Positions 1 to 14,500 of a stretch of 64,000 bases of DNA are shown piece after piece (position 1 is the stretch's first letter; each line of letters starts with the position of its first letter). Under the pieces are notes generated by a model, which was given only the letters and a program-made list of their open reading frames with translations, did no database searches and was not told the DNA's origin. The translations under genes were made by a program, and so were the position numbers. This DNA is from Lytechinus variegatus. Its lineage: Eukaryota > Echinodermata > Echinoidea > Temnopleuroida > Toxopneustidae. The stretch is from contig NC_054743.1 in assembly GCF_018143015.1 (NCBI RefSeq), positions 33,505,934 to 33,569,933 of the forward strand, written 5' to 3'.

Positions 1-516
1 GGAGATCGCTATAGGGACTATGGTGGCTATGAAGGTTATGATGATGGATATTATGGTGGCTACGGGGGCGGTTATGGTGGTGGACGTTATGAAGCAGACA
101 GCTATGGATACGGTGAAGGCTATGACGGTTACTATGGCGGCGGAGCAGGATACGGACGTGGACGTGGCAACAGAGCAAGAGGGAGGGGCATGGGAATTCG
201 AGGAGGGCCCAGTACACAGAGGGGTTTTTTACGGGGAGGTGGGGCCCGAGGTGGCCCCAGGGGAGGGCGCGGTGGTCCCAGGGGTGGACGTGGCAACCGG
301 GGTGGCCGAGGGGGGCGAGGAGGTAACATGGGTGGCAAGAGGAAATTAGAAGGACAATTGATGGGGGACCCAAAGCGACGCAACACCCAATCTCAGTGGG
401 GAACGCAACCCATTGCCCAACAGCCTCTTGATCAGGGATATGGTTATAGTGACTACAACAACTTCTATGATGACCAGTGGTCATCGGACAACTACGGGGC
501 TGGCAGTTGGAAGTAG
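1..516 (+). CDS. hnRNP R/Q (SYNCRIP-type) C-terminal end, partial
   Basis: This is the last 171 codons of an RNA-binding heterogeneous nuclear ribonucleoprotein; the RRM domains lie left of the window. Frame 1 is open from base 1 to TAG at 514-516. It shows a Tyr/Gly-rich stretch (residues about 5-55), an Arg/Gly region with many RGG, GRG and GGRG units (about 56-110), then GGKRKLEG, a DPKRR basic cluster of nuclear-localisation type, and SQWGTQPIAQQPL. The order RGG box, GGKRK, PKRR, WG-QPIAQQPL and a Tyr-rich end finishing in WK is the known tail of vertebrate HNRNPR and SYNCRIP. The tail cannot separate the two vertebrate paralogues, and invertebrates often have a single gene, so no symbol is given. 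The family acts in pre-mRNA processing, mRNA stability and transport. Family assignment is firm; an exon boundary inside the visible part cannot be excluded. Confidence 0.9.
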   Translation, partial: GDRYRDYGGYEGYDDGYYGGYGGGYGGGRYEADSYGYGEGYDGYYGGGAGYGRGRGNRARGRGMGIRGGPSTQRGFLRGGGARGGPRGGRGGPRGGRGNRGGRGGRGGNMGGKRKLEGQLMGDPKRRNTQSQWGTQPIAQQPLDQGYGYSDYNNFYDDQWSSDNYGAGSWK

Positions 517-1680
517 ATGACTTCATCTGCAGGACCATAAAGTAAATTTCCACTGGAAAGGGTGGATGAGACCTGTCTTCACTTCACGATCAGTACAGGT
601 AAAATCTCAATGGGCTGGGAACATGGACTTTGTCTATTGTAAATAATCAACTAGAATATACCTCTCTCAGAATGCTCATAAAGTGCCCAATTCTTTTTAG
701 CTTACTCAATTATTTGCGAACTACAAAGGCACGTGCACTGTCAACATTTTAAATAATCTGGAAAAAAATAATAATTCATTGTATTGAAGTTTGTCTCATT
801 TTGGATGGTTATGAAATATGTATGTAAGTTTCATGTAGGTAATCCACTAGAATTGGAATTGGAAAAATTTAAAGGAAAAACAGAAAAAAAGTTGGTTTTC
901 AAAGTTCTTTGGTCTTTTTAACTATTTTGTCTTAATGTGTAACTGTTGAAAATTGTCTAAAAGTGTGTACATAGAAACCACTCTAGAACACCTGTGTATT
1001 GTTATGAATTGTTTTGAAAAGAATGAAACATTTTTATGGAGAAAAACGTTAAATGACATTGATATGCAGTATTCATTGACCAGTGCAGTTTGCAGGTTTG
1101 TCTCCTTTAGAAGAAATATTTTTACATTTCAGACTCAAATATAATGCTTTGTACATTTACCTTCAGTGTTATTCTGTACAGATAAAGGCATATTTCAAGT
1201 TTGTTAGTAGCAGTCAAAATGGGCTAGCATGTAGACATTAGTGTTCAGTGCAAAACTGCAAATGTTTCTATATTCAATTGATAGATTTTAAATATGTCTG
1301 TTTTTATCAGAACACTCATACTTTACAGCAGTGGAAATCATGTTTTGTCGTCCTGTCCGAAAATTGTGACTCTCGTGTAGATATCCCTTGTTCTTGGCAA
1401 AATTAATTATGTAGTAGCAAAAGTCCTAAGTTTTTGATATTCATTAAAGTTGACCATGTACAGAATTTACAAAATTGCTTTTCTACCAGTTTCTTTATTT
1501 AGATTTCAAACAAGTCGAGTTTTCAACTGTTTTTATGGAAAAAAAAATATCCTTGCACATTGTGTTCACAGACAATCTACAATGAACTTGAAAAGGTTCA
1601 ATTGATTGTCTTTTTGTTTTTAAAGAAAAGTACAGTATAAAGAAAAATAAATAAAATCCATAGTGTAGCATGTTGCATGT
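517..1680 (+). other. 3'UTR of the hnRNP R/Q gene
   Basis: This AT-rich non-coding stretch follows the stop codon. Two overlapping AATAAA hexamers at 1646-1651 and 1650-1655 are the best poly(A) signals, so cleavage probably falls near 1.67 kb. No other gene was seen. The end point is inferred from the hexamers only. Confidence 0.55.
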
Positions 1681-2000
1681 TAAAATGGATAAGTGAAAAG
1701 TAGTCTTTAAAACTTAATCTCATTTTCACATTCCAACATGAATTTGAAAAACGTAGTGCATGCTTTATTGACTAACTTGTGTTACAATCATTATGTGGAT
1801 ATTAACACGTTTCTTTGTCTCTCTTTTTCTCCCTCTTCACTTTCTCATCCCTGTTACCCAAATAGAAAACAAGCCATTCAAATTCTTGAATGTAAATTAG
1901 TTCCCAAATTGGAACTCATGAAAAGTTCAAGATAATTCCTTTTAATAATTGTGTATAGTTATGTTATTTGATAGCCATTTCTTTTTCAGATTAAAAAAAA

Positions 2001-2024
2001 TGAGGGGGGTCAATACCCCCCTCA
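2001..2024. repeat. Perfect short hairpin
   Basis: TGAGGGGGGT and ACCCCCCTCA flank a CAAT loop, giving a perfect 10-bp stem about 350 bp past the likely hnRNP poly(A) site. Function unknown. Confidence 0.6.
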
Positions 2025-4153
2025 AACTCAATTACACAGTCATGCTTTATGACTGTTTTTGGAATTAATGCTCTACAAGAACGATTATCTTCAAGATCCT
2101 AAATTTAGGATTCATAATTTGCATCCAGAATTAATCAGGAGACCTAAACCATGTACTTTGAACCAGGAATTGTGATTTGGAGCCTTTTTGAAGGCTAGAA
2201 TTTTGCACAGAATGAAAGAATTTTCAAAAGATGGCTTTGAAAGATCCGAGAGTTTTTCCTCTCAGAAATCAAAAGCCTCCTTATTATATACTTTACTACC
2301 CCTTGAGATTCTCCAGATTCATCCAGCAGTGCAGACTATGGACTTCGACAACCTCGCTGTTGAACCTTGAACTTTCAACCTTGACATCTACGATCTCGGG
2401 TGGATTAATTTTGATAGTACACTGAGCAAAGCATTGTAATGCTATTTCTTATTCTAATTTGAAAGAATTTAAAGTCCTTGGATAAATATTTTGGTGATTT
2501 CCATATCAGAGGAATAATGATCATATGAGCAAAAGAATCGATGCAAATTCACATCAGTTGACTAGCGAATTTTAAACTTGACCCGCAATGTTCTTCGAGC
2601 TCTTGGTCTGATTTTCATAATCAAATGAAATTACATTATTTCTATTGCCAAAAGCACATGGTCAGCAGTTGTCATCAAGAACGAAAGAGGAATTTATTTT
2701 GAATGCTTGGATGAAATTTAATGTTTATCTCGGATGAGTAATGGAAGATGACTCAAACGCCTTCATCGTTTTGTTGGACCACGCCAGATAATCACTTCAA
2801 GAAAACTACAATAGGATCAAATGAATGATCAATTGAATGAGAATGTCCCAAAGGAAAATAACGTCAAATTGACCCATTTTACTCGCGTGCCTGTTGCGTG
2901 CCCTGAAATCCTGTTCGATCATTCTGTAAAGCTTTTCTAGTGATCTCCATTTGGCAGATATTAGAGCAAACTGGAATTGCAAGCTCCCACCTTATGTGCT
3001 ACTTTTGCAATTAAGTTTGAATGAGATGGCCCCAGAGGAAATTCATGTCAAATCCCTGAACAACACTTTTCCATCATTATGGAAAGTTTTTCAAGTTTCC
3101 GCTTTATTCTGAAGAATTTTAAGCAAACTGCATTTTCAATCTAATGTTTTATCGTTTTGCAAAGTTCAGACTTTTTCAATCTTTCCAACTAACAAAAAGA
3201 TATTGATTGATCAACTCAATTATCAATTGTTTCACCCCAGTCAAAGCCTTGAGGAGAAGCTTTCATATTGTCAATCCATGGACAATCTTCGGGATTGTAT
3301 CTGTTATTTTAGTGATTGCCATGGTTATCGTACCAAATGCCTCATCCATCCAAACTGCTAGCATTAAAAGCTAATTGGATTTGAACAAGCAAACGGTACA
3401 AACATTTTAAATTAGTTTTCAATCTGCTGGTTAGATTTTATTCTGATTTTGAATCAACGTTCAATCTTTGGATGGAACCTTCCTCAAATGTAGGAGTTAT
3501 AACTGCATTTCCATTGATAAGAGGCTTGATTTGAATGAATCTAGGAAAATTATTACAACAAAACTTGTTTTCACTAGCAACTTTATCCATGATCTTGGGT
3601 ATTGAGACCCTGAATATTTTTTTTTTTTGGTAATGTATTTTTTTATTTAGCTTTTTTTTTTTTTGGGGGGGGGCATGTTCTTATCCTGTGAACTCCTTTC
3701 CAATTTTCTTTTTCCTTTTTTCCCCATTTTTATGCAATTTCAATTTATTTCCATTCATATGGTCCAAGCCCTCTGGACTTAATATTCCATAGTGAGTATT
3801 CAATGAAGAAATAGCATGAACAAAGAAAAAAAACCTCTGGCAATTTTTACAGTCTATTACCCTGCAACACAACAAACATTCTAGCCAGCTCATTTGATGC
3901 TAAAGGAGAGGGGGGGGGGTGATAACATATCGTCTGTCAAGATGGCGGTTCACTGCAGTTTGCCCCTTATGCTTGATGCAATCAAAGCCCTTTATCATAA
4001 AGTTTGGCTAGTTTCAGAAGGTTACAATGTTATGTAACGACTTGAATTGTGCTTGCTGCAATACAGCCTTTTTAACCCATATGAAATCAAATCAGCCAAA
4101 CACTGTTCTGAATGCTCAAGAGTGCATCCAACTACCGGGTAAACGGCCTTAAA

Positions 4154-4711
4154 GAGATGGTCCAGGCTGAAAGTATTTTCAGCTTAATAAAAAGAGTAGA
4201 ATTCACTGAGCAAAATGCTGAAAATTTCATCAAAATCGGATAACAAAGTTATTGAATTTTAAAGTATAGCAATATTTTGTGAAAACAGTCAATGAATATT
4301 CATTAGATGGGCCGATGATGTCACATCCCCACTTGTTCTTTTGTACTTTATTATATGAAATCGGGTTTCAAATTTTTTCCTCCAAAAACTAGATAAATTG
4401 GATTGACAACTGATTTAGTGCACTAGATATTTATTGCTGCAACTTATTTCATTATAAGGGAGACATATCATTCACACAAGTATGAAATAATGAGAATATT
4501 ATTTTATGTAATAACATAAGAAAAAGGAAAGTGGAGATGTGACATCAGCCCACCTAATGAATATTCATGACAACTATTTTCACAAAATTTTGCTACATTT
4601 TTAACTTCAATAACTTAATTATTATCCGATTTTGATGAAATTTTCGGCATTTTGCTCAGTGACTTCTACTCTATGTATTGAGATACAAATATTTTCAGCC
4701 CGGACCATCCC
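4154..4711. mobile_element. MITE with long inverted repeats
   Basis: The left end (GATGGTCCAGGCTGAAAGTA) and right end (TTTCAGCCCGGACCATC) are inverted copies. The inversion continues inward with mismatches through words such as 'tgctgaaaatttcatcaaaa', 'aatgaatattcat' and 'gatgtcacatc', making arms of roughly 170 bp. No coding capacity is seen. The internal phrase 'ttcatcaaaatcggat' also occurs in the elements at 19,212 and 63,637, so these MITEs appear related. Confidence 0.7.
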
Positions 4712-7700
4712 TTTTCATTTATAATAACAAATTTGCAATGCCAGTTAAAAGCTACAGAAATCATTCGATTTGATTGGCTGATAGTGAACTTGTAGAATCA
4801 GCAAGTCTCTGTGAAACAGGACCCTGAACAGGCCCAAATAAAATTGGGAAAAAACATGCCTTTTTTTTTTGGAACAATATATTCCCTTTTTCTAGATGGG
4901 TGACAAATCAATACTAGTACCCAATTGAGAAAAATGATGCCCTTTTATGCTAAAGATGGAGTACATTTTTTAATGGTGGGTACAAAGACAACAATTGTGT
5001 TATCAGATCCACCTTAACAGCTTCCCAGTGGCAATACGAATGCCCTAACGTTTTTTTAATGGGTGGGGGACCTGAATAACGATGTTTATGCAACTGTAGT
5101 TCAATTTTCATGTAAAGCTTTTAACATCCATATATTTTCAGTGGAAGAGGGGGGGGGGGGGGTGCTAGAGTTGCATCGTTGCCTCATTCTTTAATTCTTT
5201 TATACCACATTTCATAACCCATGTTGCTGCTTATGATTTCTTTGACCACTAACACTAGTGCAGAGAAAGCTCAAGATAATATTTTAAGTTCCTTGCAAGA
5301 ACAACTTGCCAAATTCGTTTTTACTGTTTACAAGAACCATTTCTCATATCACATTTTTACCACGGGATTCAGTATAGAGTACAGTGTGACGTCATTTTCC
5401 CTTTTTTGCATTTCAGTGATTTTGAATCCATATTTTGTAGAGCATGATGACATACTCCACAGCCCAAATTCAGTGGGAATCTGTCCATGGGAGCATAAGA
5501 TAACCCCATGAATACATAATAAGCCCCATCAAAATCATCAATGTATTATGGTTGGCCTTTCGTTTTAGGCCCTCATGGACAGATTGGGTTGTAGACGTTT
5601 TCCATCATGCCCCAAAGAGGCATGGTACAAAAACTGAAATGCAACACATTTTTTAGGACGTCACTAAAGTTCTTTGCACCAGTTTGTAGTTATGAACCCA
5701 TTGACCGATTACAGCATTTCATTCTAGAATCTGGTGCCTAATATCCTTAGCCTATAGGCAGAGGTTGTAGCTTATCTTTGCTGATGGGAGGACTACGCAC
5801 AGCGGCTGAACACTCTGGACTTGTTTTAAGTCTTTTTTTCGCCCACGATCTGGTGCAAGTTTTTTGGGAGGAAAAACTGCCACTAGACATACGTCAATAA
5901 AAAATGCACCAGACATATTGCTAATGTATAGCATACCAGCGTCAGACTCGTGAAGACAAAGATGAGCTGCAGCCTCCGCCTAGACTAAAGGCTCTGATTT
6001 CCTTAGTAATGCAAAATGGGCGATTCCCACCACCCAACCAAAAAAAATAATATTCCACCAGGATTTGGATTTGAATAATGGGCCAAAATATGCAACTGAT
6101 CAAATAACAGTTATCCTGTATATCCTACATGTCTTCTCTACTTTTGAGGACATGTCAGCTACATGCTGTACCGCAAAATTGCCGTTTTTGATCCATTCAA
6201 ATTCATTCATGTGAAATCATCAGGCAATCTATCCATGGTGGCCTTCTTTTCCCCATTTGATATTCACATATTTTCATTCTTCATTGTATGATTTTCTCTT
6301 ATATTGATCCATCCCGTCTCGTGTCACTACTAAATCTCTTTCCCCCTTTTTTGTTCAAATGTGTGTTACTGTATTTTCATTCAAAGTAACCTCTTAATTC
6401 ATGTTTCTTCCCGATAAAAATTTTATCTACGATTTATCCCTCTAATTCATATTAATCAACAATTTTTCAATTCCATTTTACCAACAACAGGTGTTCCCAA
6501 ATTTCACCCTAATATTGCATATTATTGACAACTTATGAAAAATTGCCCCATCATCCAATGCAAGCTGTCCTGAATTTGCTTTGCAGTTTTTAATACTGCA
6601 TTCATGTCTTTTGTGTAACAGGTTCTTTTTTCCCCTCCAAATTGTCCAAACAAGATCAATTATTCCAGTGTAATTACAGAGCACGAAAAAAGTAATTACA
6701 CCCCGAAATTGGTTTCAAGTAAAAGACAATATAAATGACAGCTCGCCCAAAGAAATTGCACAAAGAGCAATTTTCAGAAAATTCAAGATTACCTTTTTTT
6801 ATTATGTGTTCCATAAGTCTGAAAATTTATGGAGCTTGTATTACATGGCATAAGGCAGCTGCATACATATAACATCAGAAAGGAAAATCATAACTTGTTC
6901 TCTTTTTGTGGATTTTAGTCAAACCACCACTATTCTCTATCGAAATCATTTTATTGCCAGGAGGCATTCCCCTTTAGCCCCCAAAAGGACTTGGTAATTT
7001 CATGAAAGGGATAGGGGGGAATCATTGGCTCTAGTAAAGATGGGGCAACCCCCCCCAAAAAAAAAATTGGTGGTGCATTTCAGGGTATAGACACAATAAA
7101 GCCAAGTTTTTTTTAAGGAAGGGGAGGGGAGCGAGGTGCTATATCATAGAGTGCTGGTGTTGTGGGCGAGTGTGTGAGAGGATGAGAAAAGAATGGGGGT
7201 TGGAGATAATTTTAGGCATCCTCAATTTGTTGCGAAAAATGGAATAAAACTTGATATTAAAGGGGGTGGTTATCATTGATGTTATCTTGCTGAACAGTTG
7301 AACTGAACTTAAGGGGGTAGAGGAGAAATTATGGCTGTCTGCCTTGTGATTTCTCGGGGGTGGGGTGTTGGGACTTCAACATGCGGAGGGGTGGTGATAA
7401 TGGTTATGTGGTAAAGGAGGTTGCTAGGGGGTATAACTTCCGTTTCCTTTCTCTCTCGCTATCTCTCTATAAATCTTGGGCTGGTCTTTTATAACAGCCT
7501 ATTTTCCTTAAATAAAAAATAAACAAGTACGTCACACAGTTGCAGCAAAAGACATTTGAATGGTTATCTTGCAATCGCGAGTGGAAGTCTCTTAACAGAC
7601 GGTATAACAAAGAGAAGGGGGGTTTTTTACCTAAAAAAATATACTGGTGAGAAAGTTTTGAGCCATCAAACATGTTTTATGGCATATAAACAACTGAGAA

Positions 7701-9835
7701 ATCCATAACGAGGTTATATTTTAATGTGTGGCCCTTATCTAGCTATGAAGTTGATGTAAAACAAAAAAAATCTCATTTGCTAAATTTTGCTATCTTTTAG
7801 GGGTCGGAGGCAAGGCCAAAAATACACAAAAATCTGCTTATATTGTGGTCTTGAATAATGCCACTTCATGTTGGAAAAAAATACACTATTACTCGATATT
7901 GTTACCATCACGCTTATACATAAAAGCACATAGTAAAAGGGTATCAAAATGGGCCAAAATCAGTAAAAACAAGGGTATACTTATCAACGCAGGATATGTA
8001 AGGGGCATTTCACGCCATCATGTAAATAAAATATTTGAGGCATTGATTATTCAGGGTGACGGAAAACGAGTCTGGGCATGGGGTCCAACTTCTAATGACA
8101 GTAACCCCCAACACACACCACACCAAAAATTGTTCATGTAGTTTCAGTTTCCAGAACAAAAACAAGATGTTTGGAACTTCCATTATTTACATTTATTCTC
8201 AATTTCAAAAGAAAAATCACAATTTCCGAGTGGATAAATTTTACATGGAGGAACAAATTTGACACACATACAAGGCCATATGCTCTGGATGGGGGCCTCC
8301 CTCCCCCTAAAAAAAAATGATTGAAAATTTTTAACTACTACATCAAAAAAAAAAATACATATGCCTCAAATAAATGCTTAACATTTATTTACAACCACCT
8401 GGGAAATGTAGGTTTTGAAACTCCCAATCCAGTCATGTGCTTGAATGCATTTTTTTCTACTAACATCCCCCCCCCCATAAAGAGAGTCCTTTACAACTTC
8501 ATTTTCATGAACTAGTCCTCTGATTATATTGGCAATGCATTCAATTGACCTATTGGTTATCAATGTATTAGTTATAAACAAATATGGCAGCAGTATTCAG
8601 GTACATGGAACTACTAATTTCTGAACCTAGAATGATATTGGCATTATCTGAAGGAACATCAATAAGATTATTTAACACAATGATTCTTTGGCAAAGAACA
8701 ATGGAATATACAAGAAAAAAGAGTACAAATGAAAAAATTACATCAAAGAATAATTTCTCATAAGAAACAATGCACCCACCCCCCCCCAAAAAAAAAAAAC
8801 ACACAATGGAAAAGTAGAAGAAATCCATCAATTATTAATCTTCCTAATTTTCTGCTGCCTATTAGGCTTTACATAAAAACAAGAAACTATCGCAGGTAAA
8901 ATTTCCCCCTTTATTGAAAGTAAATAAACTAAAACTTCCATGACTAGGGGGGCTCATCATGATCATATGCTATTGGTACTTGATGTACGTCACCCATCTC
9001 TGGGAGTAAAATCATTAATTATCCTTAATGAAATCTACTGATGTACAAAAATTTGGACAAAACCAGTGTCAAAATCTAGTGCAGAATGAAAAAAAAAATC
9101 AGTAATGGAGCATGTTTATATCAAATATGATTTCCACATGGAAATTTCAGTCAGTAGCACAGAACTATTTTTTTTTCGATTTCAAATAAGGGCTGGCATT
9201 CTTTTGAAATAAACTCAATAGATTTCACTCTTCTCTCAACCTTAATTTTAGAATTTTCCTTAAATAGTAAAAAAAAAAAAAAACATGGAGGAGTACACCA
9301 TACCATCATCAGTTCTTTATGCACCCAGTATACCTGAAACTTGTGATAAATTAAAAATTTATTTGTGTTTAATGTGTTACAAGGTAAAGAGGTATTTGAT
9401 CAACATGAAAGTAGCAAACTTAATGACAAAGTGGGTAACAACAAAATTATGTAAAAGTCAAGCAACCACAACTTTGAATAATTACAATTAATTGTCCAAC
9501 AAAGATAAGATATCACCCAGATATATAAATTTTAAAATGAAGAACAGTATTTTTTCTCCACATTTATAGTGATCAAATTTCACTGGAACAAACTTCGTGA
9601 GAAGCTATACACTGGGTGCATACGATTATCCCGACATGTAACCCTAATCCTAAACCCCAACCCCCCCCCCCCCCTCTCTTCCCCACTGTATGTACATTGA
9701 AGCATAATGGAATAAGACCTAAAACATGAAAAATTAATCTGCCCTAATTAACCTAAACTCAGAGAGTTTTGTCAATTTTTTTTTCTTCATCTTTCTTGAT
9801 ATATATACACTTTTGCTTCACAAAATACATGCATG

Positions 9836-9914
9836 GTATGATGTGTTTATGCAGTCAAAATACATATTTAAGTGGGTATGATGTATTTATGCAGTCAAAA
9901 TACATATTTAAGTG
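9836..9914. repeat. 39-bp tandem duplication
   Basis: A unit reading GGTATGATGTRTTTATGCAG followed by TCAAAATACATATTTAAGTG occurs twice in direct tandem with a single visible base change. Confidence 0.75.
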
Positions 9915-9924
9915 AATTCTTTAA

Positions 9925-10656
9925 CCATAAATAGACTGGGCAATTTTGACGCCCCAAGAAGACTGGGGGCGGGGGCTGATTCAGGCCATCGATCGCGCAA
10001 TCGCGATGAAAATTGGCACATGCATTACCCATGGCATAATCTACAAAACCAAATTCTGCGAAAAATCTCATTGCTAATTATGCTAATTTATGCATAAAAT
10101 CAAGTTGGCTCTACTTAACTAAATAATGCCCCTAAAATGCTTATTTTTGGTACAAAGACTCTTTACAGGGATCTGACCTAATGTACTTTTTAAAAATTTC
10201 AACATCATATCTATTTTCTTACGTATTTTAATTTTTTCTAAATTTCTGATGTATTTCTTTGTTTTCCTCATTTTTGTTTATTCAATGGGAATTGTCAAGG
10301 ATTTTATTATGACCATTAACAAGATGGGAATTATTGATTTCAATCAGTGAATGAAGAAATGATACATTTATGAATTTTGTCTAAAATCCCTATTTGCATT
10401 GGATTTGTACACAAATTCACGTTTTTGAGTAAATTATGGGTCTGCATGCACTTACAAAAAGTTGCGTAAATTTCGCAACCTCGTACCTGGGAGTCGCAGT
10501 CATGGTCTGAAAAGTTGCACGAGACTTGAAAGTAAAAAGTCAGTGAATACTCGGTTTGTCAACATTTTCCGCGGTAAATGTGCAGCGCATAATTTTTACC
10601 GCGTTGCTCGCTAACTTCACTTTCAAGTTCCCCCCCCCCTCCCAGTCTTCTTTGGG
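9925..10656. mobile_element. Old piggyBac-like MITE
   Basis: The left junction is TTAA (9921-9924) followed by CCATAAATAGACTGGG. The right end reads CCCAGTCTTCTTTGGG followed by TCAA, a probable decayed TTAA. Its interior ('catcgatcgcgcaatcgcga', 'ggcataatctacaa', 'aattatgctaatttatgc', 'gacttgaaagtaaaaagtca') matches the element at 30,045-30,807 in the same order, so the two are copies of one family. It is non-coding. Confidence 0.7.
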
Positions 10657-11531
10657 TCAAGCCATTGAGTACAAATTTGAGCAAATTTTTGCCAAAGCTT
10701 GACATTTTCTCACAAAACATGGTATTTTTTATATTTCAGGTCTGCTAAAAAAAGTCAATGATTTTTAGGCCTAATCTAAATGAATGAAAATCGAATGGCA
10801 GCATTTGTTACCCAAAGAGTCTTCAGATAAGTACTCCTCAAATCCTGATACTTTAGAAAAAAAAATCAAGTTCAAAATTACAAATGCAGTTCTAATATTG
10901 ATCACCGACATCAGGGAGTTTTACACAGCGACATACAGGGGGTATGATTGACCAATTTAGTGCGGGTGCAGATGGGAGGGGGGGCTTCAAGTATGTCAAA
11001 AAAAGGGTAATTTATTCTGTGACATAGCAACATCCCTTTCTCAATCCATAATCTGTTAAAATGCCACCCAGTTATGACCACTACAATGCTCCGGGGTCAA
11101 ATTCATCAATGCAAGAGATAAATATATTTTTACATGACAAGAGTAGTCTGACTCGAAACTTGGGGAGTTGGAACAGCAATTCCACCCTTGGTCTGCTCTG
11201 GATAGATCACACAGCTACTGTTTGGCTGCTCCGATTTTTGCGGAAGACTTCCTATGTCATGTGACAATACATCACTCTCTGTTCTTGAGTGCCATGTAAG
11301 TCACTGCACAACAACCTGATTCATTCATAACACAGGGCTCCTCCCTTTCCAAATTGACCAAACCATATCATCTTTTGACCAACAAAAATAGGTGGAATGG
11401 AATTTGATTTCATTCAATGTGTACAATAAAAAGGAAAAGCAATCATTATTTGGGGGTGAAACATGGAATATAATGTACAAAATTATTCATTAAAATCTAA
11501 TTAACTTGTCTGATATTTTAAAGAAAAGCTC

Positions 11532-14500
11532 CTAATCTGTCGATTGTCTCTTGCTCATGGACATCAGTGCTCGCTCTCGAAGAAGACGTTCTTTTTCCTC
11601 TCCATCACTCTCAGATTCCTGAATTAAGATAAATGATGGAAAAAATGGTCATTGGAATCATAAATTCTTTTAATATTTACACAAAGATATAATTTCCAAT
11701 GAATTACAATAACATACTTAGCATCATGCCAACCCCAGAAGGACAATTCTATGAAGAAAAAAAACCCTTTGTGTACATCCAAGCCCCATTTGTCCATTCT
11801 TTACTTCATTTGCAATGATAATTAGCAAATTTCCACATGAAATAGAAAAAAACATACAAATTCATTTCAGGAATTTTCCACCGAATGAGGTTTGGAACAT
11901 ACCTAGTTAAGGCATTCCCCAATAGTATTTATAGTCCTAATCATTAATGAAGAATAAATATATATCGGTAATTAAGCAGACAGACCAACTTATGCAAATC
12001 CTGTGTTATTACCGTAACCTCTTGTAGGTCAATCGTCTCTTTCAAATCAGGCAATTACCAGAGATTTGACAAATGCAGAAGTAGCAAGGCAATTCATTAA
12101 GATAACTTTTTGTCAAGTGAACCCCACTTATCAATTTTTATTTCTCTTCATGAACTACTTTAACCCTGGTAATTTGAGAGCATTCCACCATTTCATATCA
12201 AGCACAAAGCAGAGATGAATCGTCTCAAGAAAGTCCTCCATACAGGATTGCCCAACTGATATTCATTTTTTAATTTTCTTTATTTTTTTATCATTAATTT
12301 ATTCTTTTTTTTTGGGGGGGGGGACTATTCAGATCGCAAGTAATAATGTGGTTTTAAGAAACCATACGATCTCCATTTATAATTACCTGCATTTCTTCTT
12401 TCTTCTGCTTCTTGTGTTTCTTATGTTTCTTGTGCTTTTTGTGTTTCTTGTGTTTCTTCTTCTCCTTCTTCTCTTTCTTTTTCGAAGTACGCTCTTCTAC
12501 CTCATTCTCTGACTCCTAAGAACAGAAAAAAATACATAAAATGCAAATAATGTAAAAAGCAAACTCATCTATACACAAAAAAAAATGATTAATACTTTCT
12601 GAGAGGACAAAGCAAAAAGAACCATAAGGACGAGACTCGGACGAGTGTTGATAACAAGCGGCTATAAACAGCTCTACACTCTGGAATGGTGAAAAGCCTA
12701 AGCTATAAATTAACAATGAAACTAAAATATATTGATAGATTTCTCATCTAGAAATGAGACATTTTAATTATAATTTTTCAAATATGAAATGTAATTGAAT
12801 TGGATATTTTATTACTTCACTACCATCTGGCATTTGGTATTATCCAAGAGGGAATACTGATCAACATTAGCCTTTAAGAAAATTGCATGCATTTATTTCC
12901 TTCCTATAGCACTGGAAAAAGCAATAAAAGATGATCAACTCAGTCTGAGTCATGTTAGAAGGGTAAATTGCCAATTCGTCTATTGGCAACTTTTCCATTC
13001 ATCACATGGTCCATCTCCATTTAGACTAATACCATTCCATCCAATCATCACTTTGTCTAATCACCAGTCCGTTTAGGCCCATTTCATCTCATAACCAGTT
13101 GGTCTAATCTCCATTTCATTTTCATTTATTTTGCCCAATACACTTGGTCCAATTAGACCAAATTGTATATGGACTAAATGGCTTTTAGACCAACTGGTTA
13201 TTAGACAAATGGTGAGTGGAGGAAATGACAATTAGACCATGTGGAGAGTGGAAGAACTGATGGCACACCAAATGATATCAGACCAGTTGGTAATTGGACA
13301 AATTGGAATAAGACAAAGTGAAAATAAACATTTACATGTACCTGCAACATTCAACAATATCTTACCATCTCTAAACTTACTATTACATTTTCAATTTGAC
13401 AAATCATCACTAATTACAGAGACAAAGTGCTAACTGTAGATGAACCAATGGAATAAGTAAGCAATAAACTTCTGTAAGAAAATGAATCAACTATATACTT
13501 ACTTCAGATGTCACCTCTACTGATCCTCTTTTCTTGCTTTTCTTTACCTTTGGACTTTCCTTCTCTTGGTCAACATCCATCTTTCTATCGTCTTCACTCT
13601 CATCATCACTATCAGCTTTTTCTCTCTTCTTCTTTTTCTTCTTCTCGCCACCTCTATCCTTGCGTTTTGGAGACATTGGTTCTGGAGATGGTTGTTTTCT
13701 CGGGGGAGGTGATGGGGAGAAATCGCTGTCATCGTCTTGCTGCTCCTGACTTGGTCTTGGTCTCTTCTCTGGGGACGCATTATCTGATGAATCACCCCTT
13801 GATAAGTCTCTCCTACGCCTCTCTTTCTTCCTTGGTGGACTCGGACTGTCGCTATCTTCATCACTGTCTTGCTTCCTTTCTTTGACTCTCAGATTTTCAA
13901 GACTTTGTCGGGAGCTGTCCCGGCCTTTCCTCAACTGTTCTTTCTCATCTGCACTGCTCTCTGCAGAGCTGTCATCTGAGACAGCTTTCTTGCGGGACTT
14001 GCGTCTCTCATCTGGAGAAGCATCATCACGCTTTCCCCTTGGAGGACTTTGCCTTCTTGATTTAGAGTCCTCAGGAGTCATGCTACGACGATGTTTTGGT
14101 GATCTGCTACGGCGTGGTTTTTCAGCAGATGAGGTTCTTTTCCTAATGTCGGGGGAAGATACTCGCCTCCGTCTGTCAGGACTTTGACTTGTCCTTCGAC
14201 CATCTGCAGACCTCTTGCGAGGACTTGGACTCCTATTCCGCTTCTCTGGGGTTGGGCTACGCCTCCTCTTTTCAGGGGTGGGGCTTCGTCTACGCCTTTC
14301 TGGAGAAGGGCTTCTCCTTCGCCTCTCTGGAGTTGGACTGCGTTTGCGTCTTTCAGGTGTTGGACTGCGCCTGCGTCTTTCAGGTGTTGGACTACGTCTG
14401 CGTCTTTCGGGTGTAGGGCTACGTCGTCTTCTCCTTTCAGGTGTTGGGGAACGACGCCGTCTTCTGTCTGGTGTTGGGCTCCTTCTGCGTCTCTCAGGAC

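Larger units (their letters stand above)
1681..11531. other. Intergenic / 3'-flanking region between two convergent genes
   Basis: No convincing gene is present. The reading frames are short, AT-rich and lack splice-linked partners or family motifs. Contents: a 10-bp perfect stem with 4-nt loop at 2001-2024; a MITE at 4154-4711; G- and C-homopolymer runs (for example near 3665, 5148 and 9660); a 39-bp direct tandem duplication at about 9836-9914; and an old piggyBac-like MITE at 9925-10656. The right-most part should hold the SRRM1 3'UTR, but no clear AATAAA was found close to that stop on the minus strand. Confidence 0.5.

Noticed and set aside
5466-5592. Short inverted repeat around AATCTGTCCATG
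   Set aside because: The stem is about 12 bp with mismatches and a ~90-bp loop; chance or a decayed repeat is as likely as a feature.
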